Below are positions 1-8,327 of a stretch of DNA of 33,814 bases, piece after piece. Every line of letters starts with the position of its first letter. Position 1 is the first letter of the stretch. The stretch covers positions 1-33,814 of the forward strand of contig JAMFSN010000040.1 of the NCBI GenBank assembly GCA_026225295.1, given 5' to 3'. The translations under genes and the position numbers were made by a program. This DNA comes from Frankia alni (GTDB taxonomy: Bacteria > Actinomycetota > Actinomycetes > Frankiales > Frankiaceae). The notes below the pieces were generated by a model. The model was not told the DNA's origin. It saw only the letters and a program-made list of their open reading frames with translations, and ran no database searches.

Positions 1-2
1 CC

Positions 3-242
3 TGGTGTGCCTTCCCGGGCTGTTCGAAGCCGGCGGAACGTTGCGACCTCGACCACGTCGTACGCCACACCGACGGCGGTCTGACCAGCAATCCCAACCT
101 CGCGCCTTTGTGCCGGCATCACCACCGGGCCAAAGACAACGGCCCCTGGACCCTGACCCAACCCCACCCCGGCCACCACACCTGGACCGCCCCCACCGGC
201 CGCACCTACACCACCAGTCCCAACCCCATCACCCACCAGTAA
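3..242 (+). CDS. HNH endonuclease domain, C-terminal part of a DUF222/13E12-type protein (5' truncated by window edge)
   Basis: Reading from base 3 gives 79 residues ending at TAA 240-242; the start lies outside the window. The visible part is a classic HNH nuclease fold: CxxPGC, then CDLDHVVRHTDGG, then the N-x-N-L-x-x-LCRHHHRAK block, so both Cys pairs and the His-Asn-His metal and catalytic residues are present. It ends with a W-T-x-P-x-G-x-x-Y tail. This arrangement is typical of the C-terminus of actinobacterial DUF222-HNH proteins (the mycobacterial 13E12 repeat family), which occur in many copies per genome. Their function is unproven; nuclease activity is inferred from the motif. The DUF222 half is assumed upstream and cannot be seen here. 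Confidence 0.85.
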   Translation, partial: WCAFPGCSKPAERCDLDHVVRHTDGGLTSNPNLAPLCRHHHRAKDNGPWTLTQPHPGHHTWTAPTGRTYTTSPNPITHQ

Positions 243-263
243 CGATCACGGAAACGTCAACGC

Positions 264-607
264 CAGGACCCGATGTTGATGATCGCTGACCCGGCGGACA
301 GCAAGCGGTCCACGGCCCGGACGATGAGAACGTGCCGGTCAGGTTGGTATCGAGCACCCGGCGCCATTCAGCCAGGGACGTGATGACCACCGGGTCGTGT
401 CCGATGACGGCCGCGTTGTTCACCACAATGTCCAGGTGCTGGTCGAAACGGCTCTCCCGGCTGTAGCAGAACGACCACCGATACGCCCTGGCGGGCCGGC
501 GACAGGACAATCGACAGGACATTGGAGCGCCCGATTCCCCGCGAACCGCCGGTCACCAGAGCGGTCCGCCCTTTCAGGTCGAACATCACCGCCGGAGGTG
601 GGGTCAC
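264..607 (-). pseudogene. Decayed short-chain dehydrogenase/reductase (SDR) remnant
   Basis: Three pieces of one SDR are readable on the minus strand in different frames. An N-terminal piece near 607-500 has the Rossmann motif LVTGGSRGIG. A middle piece near 450-325 reads DIVVNNAAVIG and then EWRRVLDTNLTGTF. A third piece near 330-268 reads IVRAVDRLLSAGSAIINIGS. About 30 residues between the first two pieces are missing. The catalytic Tyr-x-x-x-Lys and everything after the Ser-region strand are lost, and the remnant ends against the 3' end of the HNH gene. At least two frameshifts plus a deletion make a functional product very unlikely. The family assignment is firm because motif order and spacing match classical SDRs. 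Confidence 0.8.
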
Positions 608-703
608 CGGTCCCGTCGTCGGGCGCGGTCGTCATGCCTGCCCGGGGCGGAACTGGCGGACGAGGTCAAACGTCAGCACGGCGGCCCCTCGGCGTCAGCT
701 CCC

Positions 704-726
704 ACCGCCTGCAGGTGGCGGTTTTT
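704..726 (+). terminator. Possible weak rho-independent terminator
   Basis: ACCGCC (704-709) and GGCGGT (717-722) can pair over a 7-base loop and are followed directly by TTTT. This is the usual layout for plus-strand transcription. The stem is only 6 bp and no intact plus-strand gene ends close by, so it may be a leftover. The remaining bases from 608 to 839 hold no convincing reading frame. Confidence 0.3.
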
Positions 727-839
727 CAGGGCATGTCGGTACGACCTGGCCAGACGTGCGCGGCGGTCGCCCGGGCGACGGAGACAACACTGCTGATCTG
801 CCAGGAGGCTGCCAATCCGGCCGCGCGGGCGGCCAGCGC

Positions 840-3797
840 CTATTCGGGCGCCCCCGGGACGGGCGGTTCGGCAGTGGCGGACGGCGGAGCGGAAGTCGTC
901 ACCGGCGGAACGGGGTCGGTGGGCGGAACGGGGTCGGTCGGAGGAACCGGGTCAGTGGTCGGCGCCGGCGAGGTGACCACGCAGTAGGCGTCCGACCCGA
1001 GCGCCGGTACCCAGTCCGAGTCGCCACCCGCGCTGTTCGCCTGCACCCGGAAACAGTACTTCGACCCCGGTTGGAGCCCGGGCAGCGTGAAACTGGTCGG
1101 ACTGGCCGGAAGCTGGACCTTCTGCCCGTTGGCACTGTTGACGTCCCAGTCAACCGTGTACCCCGTAACACTCGGGTCGTCGTCCGTCCAACTGAACACA
1201 GCGTCGTCGTTATTTGCTAGTGAAACGCTCGGGTTCGACAGACCGATTTTCGGCACGGTCAAGCAGTAGGCGTCCGAGTTCAGCGCGGGTACCCAGTCCG
1301 ACCTACCGCCCGAGCCGTTCGCCTGCACCCGGAAACAATATTTTCCGCCCGGCTGGACGTCGGGCACCGTATAAAATGGCTCGGTGACCGAAACCTTCTG
1401 GTCGTTGGCGTTGTTCATATCCCAGTCGACCGTGTACCCCGTAACATCCGGGTCGCTGTCCGCCCAGGTGAACTGAAGGTCGGCCTTCGGTATCTCTGTG
1501 AGGCTCACAATCGTGGGCGGATCAACCACAGTCCCCGGGGCGGTCACGCAGTCGGCGTCCGAGGTCAGCCCCGGCACCCAGTTCGACATGCCGCCCGGGC
1601 CGTTCGCCTGTACCCGGAAACAGTATTTTCCGCCCGGCTGGAGATTTGGCAGCGGGAAACTGGTGCCGGTCACCGGAACCTTCTGCGCATTCGCGCTGTT
1701 CAGATCCCAGTCGACCGTATAACCCGTGACGGTCGGGTCGCTGTCGGCCCAGGTGAACAAGGCGTCGGTGGCGTCCGGCTGCGAAACGTTCAGGTTCGAC
1801 GGGTCGCCGGGGGGCGGGCTGCCCCCGACCGTCACGGTCTGGCTGAACGTCGCGGTCTCCGCGTTCTGGTCGGTGACGGTGACGGTGACGATGTAGCTCC
1901 CGGCGCCGGTCAGAGTATGGGTCACCACGTTCTGCGTCCCCGTCACCGGCGGCTGGCCGTCGCCGAAGGAGAACTGATATTGGGTAATCGGAGCCGAGCC
2001 GGCGGTCGACGCCGAGGCGTCGGCCCGCACCGTCAGTGGCCCCGGCCCGTTGGACGGAGTGACCGTCAGGTAAGCGCCCGGGGGCACCGACGAGTTGCTG
2101 TCGAACACGGTGATCGTGACCACCGGGGTCCGGATCGTACCGTCGGCCAACGTGGTCTGCGCCGAGACGCTGTAGGAACCCGGCGCGGTCCAGGCATGGT
2201 TCACCTGCGTCCCGGTGGCCTGGGGGCTACCGTCGCCGAACGTCCAGGTCACGGAGCGGGCCTTACTGCCCTTGGCCAGCCCGGCCGCCAGGGTCAGGAT
2301 GTCGCCGGCGCGGACGCTGGTCGCCGACGCCTCGATCTGGACCGAGTCGACGCCCGGGGGCGGCGTTGGGCCGCCCCCACCCGAAGAACCAACCCGGCCC
2401 CCGCCCGAAGAACCACCCCCGCCGGACGCGCCACCCGTTCCCGAGGAACCGGCGCCGCCCGAGGAACCGCCCTGACCGGCGGAACCCCCGGCCGAACCGG
2501 ACGGTCCCAGCGCCTGCGCAGGTCCGGAGGCAGCGGAAACGGCGGGCCGGGGCGCGCCGGCCGGGTCGGCCGGGTTGGCGGAGGCAGCCGGGGACCGGGT
2601 GGCGTTGGGGGTGTTCGGCTGGGATCGGGCGTTCGGCCCGGTCCCGGCGTCGTCCTGCCCCACCAGCCCGGCCGCGGGCCGTTTCGGGTCGTACTTCCGA
2701 ACCGGCTTCGCTGTGATCACGCGCGTCGACGGGTCCAGCCGGATCACCCCGGCCGCCGCCCCCGACGAATCGTTGTAGAACATGAACGGCCCGTCGCCGA
2801 GCAGGTCGAAGCTCGTGCCGGGGGGCAGCACCCGCACCTTGCCGACGAGCGCCTGCCGGGCCAGGTCAACCACGATCACCTGGCCGGTCGTGAAATCGGG
2901 GACGAACACCCGGCCGCCGGCCTCGCTCGGCACCCCGAGCCGGTCCCCGGCCACGCCCAGCGGGACGGCACTGTCACAGGACCCCCGCGCCAGGTCGACG
3001 ATGCTCAGCACGCCACGCCGGCCCGACGCGACGTACAGCTGGGAGTTCGTCGTCGAGCCGACCACGCCCGCGGTCGGGTCGCCCAGGTGGCCCAGGCAGG
3101 TCGGCGCGGCCGACGAGCCGTCCGGGTTCAATGGCCGGGCCTCATTGGCGGTCAGATCGACGAGGACGGCCCGGCCGCCGGCCACCACCAGCCGGGTCCG
3201 GGTCGGATCGACGGCGTGGGCGAGCGTCCGGCGTGCACCGTGGTCGAGCCGGACCAGGTCGCCGACGGCCCCGTCGACGAGCCACAGCCGCCCGGCCCCG
3301 TCGACCACGCCGCCGCCGGCCGCCACCCGTGACACCAGCTCCTTCTGGGAACGCACCTTCAGGGTTCGCGGATCGGCGGTCGTGACCAGCCCGGACTGGG
3401 TGGTGAACGTGTACAGCGCGCCGCCGCCGGCGTAGACCGAGAGGTTCTGCGTGGGCTGGGCGAACCGCGCGGGGGCGGAGGCCGTGAGGGTGGCGCCGTC
3501 GATCCGCTGGACCGTCCCGGCCGTCGAGTTGGCCACGTAGGCGTCCGACCCGTCCTGGGTCGCCGACAGCGTCCCCTTCGCCACCGCCACCTGGGCCTCG
3601 ACCTGGCCGGAGGCACCGTCGACCAGCGCCGCCTGGCCGGCCGACGACGACACCAGCCAGGCCGACCCATCGGCCATCGACACCGCGTGAGCCGCCGAGC
3701 CGTGCGCCCGCACGACCACCACCAGGCCCGCCGCGAGCAGCGCCAGGATGCCCACGCGAGCCGCCCACACCGGGCGGGCGAACCGATTCGACCTCAT
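840..3797 (-). CDS. Exported beta-propeller / PKD / fibronectin type III repeat protein
   Basis: 985 residues. A basic N-terminus and a hydrophobic stretch (about 14-30) form a signal peptide or anchor. Residues about 35-380 are repeated blade-like segments resembling an NHL/YVTN beta-propeller. A Pro/Ala/Gly/Ser-rich linker (about 385-480) follows, then two PKD domains (about 482-564 and 572-656; FGDGSP and FGDGQP motifs with W/F-x-F strands). Three FN3 domains (about 666-937) come next, each carrying TGYTVDWD, YCFRVQANG and a C-terminal DA(D/Y)C cysteine. The C-terminus is a PPTDPV-repeat tail. The ATG overlaps the upstream TgpA-like gene by 4 bases (ATGA), so it is the last cistron of the MoxR/DUF58 unit. 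The domains suggest a surface or secreted binding protein. No catalytic motif is visible and the ligand is unknown. The propeller call is the least certain part. Confidence 0.85.
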   Translation of the reverse strand: MRSNRFARPVWAARVGILALLAAGLVVVVRAHGSAAHAVSMADGSAWLVSSSAGQAALVDGASGQVEAQVAVAKGTLSATQDGSDAYVANSTAGTVQRIDGATLTASAPARFAQPTQNLSVYAGGGALYTFTTQSGLVTTADPRTLKVRSQKELVSRVAAGGGVVDGAGRLWLVDGAVGDLVRLDHGARRTLAHAVDPTRTRLVVAGGRAVLVDLTANEARPLNPDGSSAAPTCLGHLGDPTAGVVGSTTNSQLYVASGRRGVLSIVDLARGSCDSAVPLGVAGDRLGVPSEAGGRVFVPDFTTGQVIVVDLARQALVGKVRVLPPGTSFDLLGDGPFMFYNDSSGAAAGVIRLDPSTRVITAKPVRKYDPKRPAAGLVGQDDAGTGPNARSQPNTPNATRSPAASANPADPAGAPRPAVSAASGPAQALGPSGSAGGSAGQGGSSGGAGSSGTGGASGGGGSSGGGRVGSSGGGGPTPPPGVDSVQIEASATSVRAGDILTLAAGLAKGSKARSVTWTFGDGSPQATGTQVNHAWTAPGSYSVSAQTTLADGTIRTPVVTITVFDSNSSVPPGAYLTVTPSNGPGPLTVRADASASTAGSAPITQYQFSFGDGQPPVTGTQNVVTHTLTGAGSYIVTVTVTDQNAETATFSQTVTVGGSPPPGDPSNLNVSQPDATDALFTWADSDPTVTGYTVDWDLNSANAQKVPVTGTSFPLPNLQPGGKYCFRVQANGPGGMSNWVPGLTSDADCVTAPGTVVDPPTIVSLTEIPKADLQFTWADSDPDVTGYTVDWDMNNANDQKVSVTEPFYTVPDVQPGGKYCFRVQANGSGGRSDWVPALNSDAYCLTVPKIGLSNPSVSLANNDDAVFSWTDDDPSVTGYTVDWDVNSANGQKVQLPASPTSFTLPGLQPGSKYCFRVQANSAGGDSDWVPALGSDAYCVVTSPAPTTDPVPPTDPVPPTDPVPPVTTSAPPSATAEPPVPGAPE
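985..1800 (-). repeat. Three tandem FN3-coding repeats (about 270-285 bp each)
   Basis: The DNA for the three FN3 domains is visibly repetitive. The segments encoding GYTVDWD, YCFRVQAN and the terminal DAYC/DADC recur about every 270-285 bases with strong nucleotide identity. The pattern indicates recent internal duplication or gene conversion within the exported protein. Directly downstream in the gene (about 899-956) a degenerate 18-bp repeat encodes PPTDPV units. Confidence 0.75.
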
Positions 3798-6166
3798 CGT
3801 GAATTCCCCTGTCCGGTCCCGGCCGGCGATGCGCGGCCCGGAAGCAATGGCCGCGGCAGCAATCGCCGCGGAAGTAGTGGCCGCGGATCGACCGCGGCGA
3901 CGACGCGGAGCCGCGGCCCGGCGGCCCGGCCCAGTTCCCGACGGGCCCGGGTGACCAGTTCCCAGGCCTGGTCGGCCTCGGCACTGTCCGGCGGCACCGG
4001 CCCGAACAGGGCCGCGTCGACCACCGGCCCCAGCGCCTGGAGCGACTCGGCGGCGACCCGCCCGGCGGGCAGGTCCCGGGCCCGCCGGCTCACCTCCCGG
4101 GTGGTGAGATGCCCGGTGGACCGCAGTCCGTGTTCGGCCAGTCGGTCCCGGATCTCCCGCCAGGCCCCGGCCACCCGGGCGGCGGCCGGGCCCGACCGGC
4201 GGCGCCGGCGTCGCCGGCTCTTCTCCGCGACGACGCCCAGCGGCGGCCCGAGGACGACGGCGACAACGATGGCCACGGCGATCAACGGGAACCCGCCCCC
4301 GGACCGGCGACCGGGGCCACCGCCGGAACCATCGGACCCGCCGAGCTTCGGCACCACGATCGCCGGGGCCGCGGCGGCCGCCGCGGCTGACTGGGCGGGG
4401 TTCCCGGTGGCCAGCCCGGGCCGATTGGTCGGTGGGGTGAGGGTCCCGAGCTTGCTGATCTGGGTCGGCTCGAACGCCACCCAGCCGATGCCGGCCAGGT
4501 CGACCTCGGGCCAGGCGTGCGCGGTCCGCGTGCTGACCGTGTAGGTGCCCGGACCGGTTGAGGAGCGCTGGTCGAGCAGATAGCCGACGGCCAGCCGGGT
4601 GGGAAGCCCGAGGCTGCGGGCCAGCAGCACGAAAGCGGCCGCGTGCTGCTCGGCGTAGCCATGCTGGTTGGCCGTGCCCGCCGCGGGCGCCCCCGACCCG
4701 CCGTCGGCGATCCCGAGGAACCGCTCCAACGCACCGTAGGAGTGGCCCGGGCGAGCGTGCAGGTCGTAGGGGAAGCGCGCCGGATCACGCAGGTAGGAGG
4801 CGAGCGCCACCAGCTTGTCGTAGGGCCGGGGGGCCGGGTCGGTCACCTGGTGGGCGAGCACGGAAAGCCCGGCCGGGACCTCGGACGGCAGGCTGAGGTA
4901 GCGGGCGGCGGCCGGGCCGGTGACCGGCAATGCCTTGGCCAGTTGGGCGCTGGTGGGGTTGGCGACGTCCGTCCGCAGCGTGTAGGTGGCGCCCGCGCCC
5001 GGAGCGTTGGTGGCGGCCAGGACGCCGGACGCGTCGTCGAACGCGACGCCGTTCATCCCGCTCACGCCGACCGGGCGGCCCAGCGACGGCAGGAACGGGC
5101 CGTCCAGATGTTTCACCGTGATCCGGGCGGTGGCCTGGGCGACCGGGACCGTGACCGACTCGGGCCCGGCGGCCAGCGTCGACCCGGACGGGACGAACAG
5201 GTCGTCGTCCTGCCAGGTGGCGCCGTCGAAGTCGGCCAGGGCGGCGGTCCGAACCCGGTCGACCAGCTTGCCGGTCGACGACGCCAGCGTGACCGTGAAG
5301 ACGTCGAACGGTGGGCCGGCCTCCAACTGGGCCTTGACGTCGGTCAACGGGTTGACCGACGGGGTGATCGCCACCGCCGAGTGGCGCAGGCTGCGCGGGT
5401 CGAAGCGGGCCCCGGGCAGCGGCAGGTAAGCGGCCGCCAAGGTCGCCACCAGCGCGATCACCGCCATCGCGGCGATGGCGGGCCCGGTCGAGCGCCGCCC
5501 GGCCACCGGCCGGGCCGGATCGGCCGGCGTCGAGCGGGTGGTGGCCCCGATGCGGGCCGCCCGCAGCGCGGCCAGCCCGAGGCCGGCCGCCAGGAAGACC
5601 CCGGTCGCCACCAGCTCGCGCCGCCCGCGGGCGGCCACCAGGACCAGCGCGGACGCGAAGGCGATGATCGGCGGCACCAGCGGCGCGAGCACCGCGTCGG
5701 TGCGCAGGACCAGGACGACCGCCAGAAACGTGGCCCCCCAGACCAGCAGGACCGGAACGACCAGCAGCTCGCCGGTCGGGTCGGCCGGCAGTCCCACGCT
5801 GAGCATCCGGGCCCCGCCGTCGACCAGGGCGTGGCCGTAGGCGGCCAGGTGCAGCGGCCCGGCCGGACCGGCCGACCAGTGCCCGGGCGCCAGGGCGAGC
5901 GCGCCGTAGACGAGCCCGCCCACGACCCCGGTCAGGATGAACGTGTCGACCCGGCGGGCCCGGGCGCCGGTCGCGACGGCCAGCGCCGCGGCGACGAGGA
6001 TCGCGCCGCCCGTCGGCGCGGCGAAACTCGGACCATCGAAGAAGACGCCCAGCACGGGCAGCACGGCGGCCATCGCCACGACCACGGCGATCACCTGCGC
6101 CGCGCGTCCCGACCGCAACGCGCGTCCCGACCGCAACGCGCCGCCCATCATCCGGCGGGCGGTCAT
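3794..6166 (-). CDS. TgpA-like (DUF3488) membrane protein with transglutaminase-fold domain lacking the catalytic Cys
   Basis: 790 residues. The N-terminal quarter holds several hydrophobic segments (about 22-190). A large extracytoplasmic region follows with a transglutaminase-like core (about 440-565), then an Ala/Pro-rich linker, one more membrane segment (about 620-640, PLIAVAIVVAVVLGPP) and a cytoplasmic C-terminal domain (DUF4129-like position). In active relatives the nucleophile lies in a G-x-C-E-Q/H block. Here the block reads HGYAEQH, with Ala505 (codon 4652-4654) at the Cys position. His550 (RTAHAWPEVD) and the acidic residue (GWVAFEPT, Glu) remain. Activity as a transpeptidase or protease is therefore unlikely, and a binding or scaffold role is inferred. 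ATGA overlaps couple it to DUF58 upstream and to the FN3 protein downstream. Confidence 0.88.
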   Translation of the reverse strand: MTARRMMGGALRSGRALRSGRAAQVIAVVVAMAAVLPVLGVFFDGPSFAAPTGGAILVAAALAVATGARARRVDTFILTGVVGGLVYGALALAPGHWSAGPAGPLHLAAYGHALVDGGARMLSVGLPADPTGELLVVPVLLVWGATFLAVVLVLRTDAVLAPLVPPIIAFASALVLVAARGRRELVATGVFLAAGLGLAALRAARIGATTRSTPADPARPVAGRRSTGPAIAAMAVIALVATLAAAYLPLPGARFDPRSLRHSAVAITPSVNPLTDVKAQLEAGPPFDVFTVTLASSTGKLVDRVRTAALADFDGATWQDDDLFVPSGSTLAAGPESVTVPVAQATARITVKHLDGPFLPSLGRPVGVSGMNGVAFDDASGVLAATNAPGAGATYTLRTDVANPTSAQLAKALPVTGPAAARYLSLPSEVPAGLSVLAHQVTDPAPRPYDKLVALASYLRDPARFPYDLHARPGHSYGALERFLGIADGGSGAPAAGTANQHGYAEQHAAAFVLLARSLGLPTRLAVGYLLDQRSSTGPGTYTVSTRTAHAWPEVDLAGIGWVAFEPTQISKLGTLTPPTNRPGLATGNPAQSAAAAAAAPAIVVPKLGGSDGSGGGPGRRSGGGFPLIAVAIVVAVVLGPPLGVVAEKSRRRRRRRSGPAAARVAGAWREIRDRLAEHGLRSTGHLTTREVSRRARDLPAGRVAAESLQALGPVVDAALFGPVPPDSAEADQAWELVTRARRELGRAAGPRLRVVAAVDPRPLLPRRLLPRPLLPGRASPAGTGQGNSR
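6101..6141. repeat. 18-bp perfect tandem duplication, in frame
   Basis: An 18-base period is perfect from 6101 to 6141 (2.3 copies). It lies in the first codons of the TgpA-like gene, where it duplicates six residues in frame (ALRSGR ALRSGR) just before the first membrane segment. It adds positive charge on the probable cytoplasmic side and leaves the frame intact. Confidence 0.9.
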
Positions 6167-7308
6167 CGCCGCACCTGCCGGTCCCAGACGGCCTCGAAGT
6201 CGGCGCTGGCCCGCACGTTCACAACCAGGGCGCCCCGGACCGCCGGCGCTGGACGGCCGTGTTCCTCGCCGACCATGACCAGGCTGGCCATGGCGAACCG
6301 GGACCGGACCGCTGACACGGCCGCAAGCTGGGTATGGCTCGCCTGCCCGGTGATCACGCCCAACGCCACCCCCGCCTCGGCCGGCACGACGTGGGGCAGC
6401 ACGGACAGACCCGGGTCGGCCGGGTCCGGCTTGACCTGGCAGAGCAGGTCGAGCAGCGCGGCCGGCGGATAGCGGAAGTCATCGACGACCGTGCGGTCGC
6501 CGGCGGTGGTCCGCAGTTCGACCGGGAACCCGTGCGCCCGTCCGGACACGGCCAGCGAGCCGGCGATCCGCACCGCGTCCTCGAAGTAGTCCCGCCGGTA
6601 CGGCTCGGCGCTGGTATCAAGAATGATCAGCATGCGGGGCTCGTTGGGCACGACGTTGTGGCGGACCATGAGCGTCCCGGTGCGGGCGGTGGACCGCCAG
6701 TGGATGAGGCGCGGGTCATCGCCGCGGGCGTATTCGCGCAGGCTGTGGAATGCGACCCCGCCCTGCGGCGCGGTGGAGGAGGTCGGGCCGTCCAGGTCGG
6801 GCGAGCCGCCGACCGGTAGCGGCAGCACCGGGAACACCCGCGGTTGCACCCGCAGCACCGACCGGGACCGGAATGCCCGCCCGACCTGCATGAGGCGCAG
6901 CGGGTCGGCGTGCCCGACGGTCAGCGGGCCGACGTCGAACACCCCCCGCCGGGCGGTGGGCAGCGGGTAGGTCGCCTCGTAGCGGGCCCCTGGGCCGACG
7001 CTCGGCACGGCCAGCACCAGCTCGCGTCCGGCGACCGACTCCCGGGCCGTCAACGGCGGGCAGCGGCGGCGCCCGCCGTTGGTCACGGTCAGCACGGCCA
7101 GCGCCGGCTCGCCCTCGACGACCCGCAGCGGGCGGATCTCCCGGACGATCTCGACGTCCGGGACGGCGAGCATCCACAGGGCGGCCAGCAGCACGGTCAG
7201 GCCGGCCGCGATCCCCACCGCGAGCAGTTCGGGATAGCGCGCGGCGATCCCGGCCACGGTCAGCACGACGGTCGCCACGATCATGGCGATCCCCGACCGG
7301 GTGATCAC
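6163..7308 (-). CDS. DUF58 domain membrane protein (MoxR-associated)
   Basis: 381 residues from GTG at 7308, which overlaps the MoxR stop as GTGA. Two membrane segments occupy about 9-50. A cytoplasmic or surface beta-rich region follows. The DUF58 signature REYARGDDPRLIHWRSTAR then leads into a vWA-like fold (LIILDTSAEPYRR, with an Asp-x-Ser resembling a partial MIDAS). The ORF is open further upstream, but that part is a shadow of the MoxR gene. DUF58 proteins are regularly encoded next to MoxR ATPases and are thought to be their membrane partners. The 3' end overlaps the TgpA-like ATG by 4 bases. Function is inferred from family and context; no enzymatic activity is known for DUF58. Confidence 0.9.
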   Translation of the reverse strand: MITRSGIAMIVATVVLTVAGIAARYPELLAVGIAAGLTVLLAALWMLAVPDVEIVREIRPLRVVEGEPALAVLTVTNGGRRRCPPLTARESVAGRELVLAVPSVGPGARYEATYPLPTARRGVFDVGPLTVGHADPLRLMQVGRAFRSRSVLRVQPRVFPVLPLPVGGSPDLDGPTSSTAPQGGVAFHSLREYARGDDPRLIHWRSTARTGTLMVRHNVVPNEPRMLIILDTSAEPYRRDYFEDAVRIAGSLAVSGRAHGFPVELRTTAGDRTVVDDFRYPPAALLDLLCQVKPDPADPGLSVLPHVVPAEAGVALGVITGQASHTQLAAVSAVRSRFAMASLVMVGEEHGRPAPAVRGALVVNVRASADFEAVWDRQVRR

Positions 7309-8288
7309 CGGGAGGCCAGCCGCTGATCGGGCACGGGCACCGAGGTCGTGAGCGACCCGAGCAGACCTTCCGCCGTCGCGCCGGCCAGTTCCGCTTCGGG
7401 CCGCAGCAGCATCCGGTGGGCCAGGACGTGCGGGGCCAGCGCCTTGATGTCGTCGGGGGTGACGAACGTCCGGCTGTCGGCCGCCGCGTGCGCCTGGGCG
7501 GCGCCGGCCAGGGCGAGCGCGCCGCGCGGGCTCACTCCCAGCCGCAGTTCGGGTAGCCGCCGGGTCGCCCCGGTCAGCGTGACGATGTAACTCAGCAGCG
7601 GCCGGGCCAGGTGGACCCGGCGGGTGATCTCCGTCATCCGCTGCACGTCGGCGCTGGTGAGTACGGGCTTGACCAGGTCGGTGGTGAAGCCCCGGGCCCG
7701 GTTGGCCAGGATCTCCACCTCGGCCTCGTGCTGGGGGTATCCGACCGCCAACCGGGCCATGAACCGGTCGATCTGCGCTTCCGGCAGGTCGTAGGTGCCG
7801 CTGTGCTCGACCGGGTTCTGGGTGGCGATGACGATGAAGGGCCGCGGCACCAGGATCGGCAGGCCGTCGACCGTCACCTGGCGTTCTTCCATCACCTCCA
7901 GCAGGGCGGCCTGGGTTTTCGGCGAGGCCCGGTTCACCTCGTCGGCCAGCACCACGTTGCCGAACACCGCGCCCGGGGAGAATTCGAATTCCCGGGTCTT
8001 GTCGTTCCACACCTGCACACCGGTGACATCGGTCGGCAGCAGGTCGGGCGTGAACTGGATGCGGCGCATGGTGCCGGCAATGGAATTCGCCACCGCCTTG
8101 GCGATGGAGGTCTTGCCGACCCCCGGCACGTCGTCGATGAGCACGTGTCCCTCGGCCGCCATGCAGACCAGCGTCAGCCGCAGAACGTCCGTCTTCCCCC
8201 GGACAAAGGTCTCGACATTGCGGATCAGCCGGTCGAAGCACTCAGCGAACCAGGCCACCTCGGCGGCAGTCGCCGTTTCGTCTGTCAT
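7305..8288 (-). CDS. moxR: MoxR family AAA+ ATPase
   Basis: 327 residues, normal for the family. Walker A is DDVPGVGKTS (about residues 52-61). Walker B is VVLADEVNRA, and sensor 1 is IATQNPVE. The region with LPEAQIDRFM and the C-terminal lid with LRLGVSPRGALAL match MoxR ATPases. All nucleotide-binding residues appear intact. A GGGGGA stretch lies just upstream of the ATG at 8288. The gene starts 39 bases after the kinase stop and overlaps DUF58 by 4 bases. MoxR proteins act as chaperone-like ATPases that mature or insert partner complexes, often vWA/DUF58 proteins. Here the likely clients are the DUF58, TgpA-like and FN3 proteins of the same operon, which is an inference from gene order. 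Confidence 0.95.
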   Translation of the reverse strand: MTDETATAAEVAWFAECFDRLIRNVETFVRGKTDVLRLTLVCMAAEGHVLIDDVPGVGKTSIAKAVANSIAGTMRRIQFTPDLLPTDVTGVQVWNDKTREFEFSPGAVFGNVVLADEVNRASPKTQAALLEVMEERQVTVDGLPILVPRPFIVIATQNPVEHSGTYDLPEAQIDRFMARLAVGYPQHEAEVEILANRARGFTTDLVKPVLTSADVQRMTEITRRVHLARPLLSYIVTLTGATRRLPELRLGVSPRGALALAGAAQAHAAADSRTFVTPDDIKALAPHVLAHRMLLRPEAELAGATAEGLLGSLTTSVPVPDQRLASR

Positions 8289-8327
8289 TTCATCCCCCGA
8301 ATTTTGAATTCCTGCGGCTGGTAGCGG

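Noticed and set aside
985-1800. FN3 repeats considered as a CRISPR-like or mobile repeat array
   Set aside because: The periodicity follows codon frame and encodes protein domains.
1917-3332. Long plus-strand frame of 471 codons opposite the FN3/PKD gene
   Set aside because: Its product is Arg/Gly/Pro-rich low-complexity sequence with no motif, while the minus strand carries clear PKD and propeller features. It is a shadow caused by high GC.
4643-6472. 609-codon plus-strand frame opposite the TgpA-like and DUF58 genes
   Set aside because: Composition is extremely Gly/Arg/Gln/Asp-biased without domains, and both minus-strand genes are securely identified.
7309-8241. Extension of the DUF58 frame back to 8241
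   Set aside because: That part is antisense-like low-complexity sequence in another frame of moxR; the GTG at 7308 has a 4-base overlap typical of the operon.
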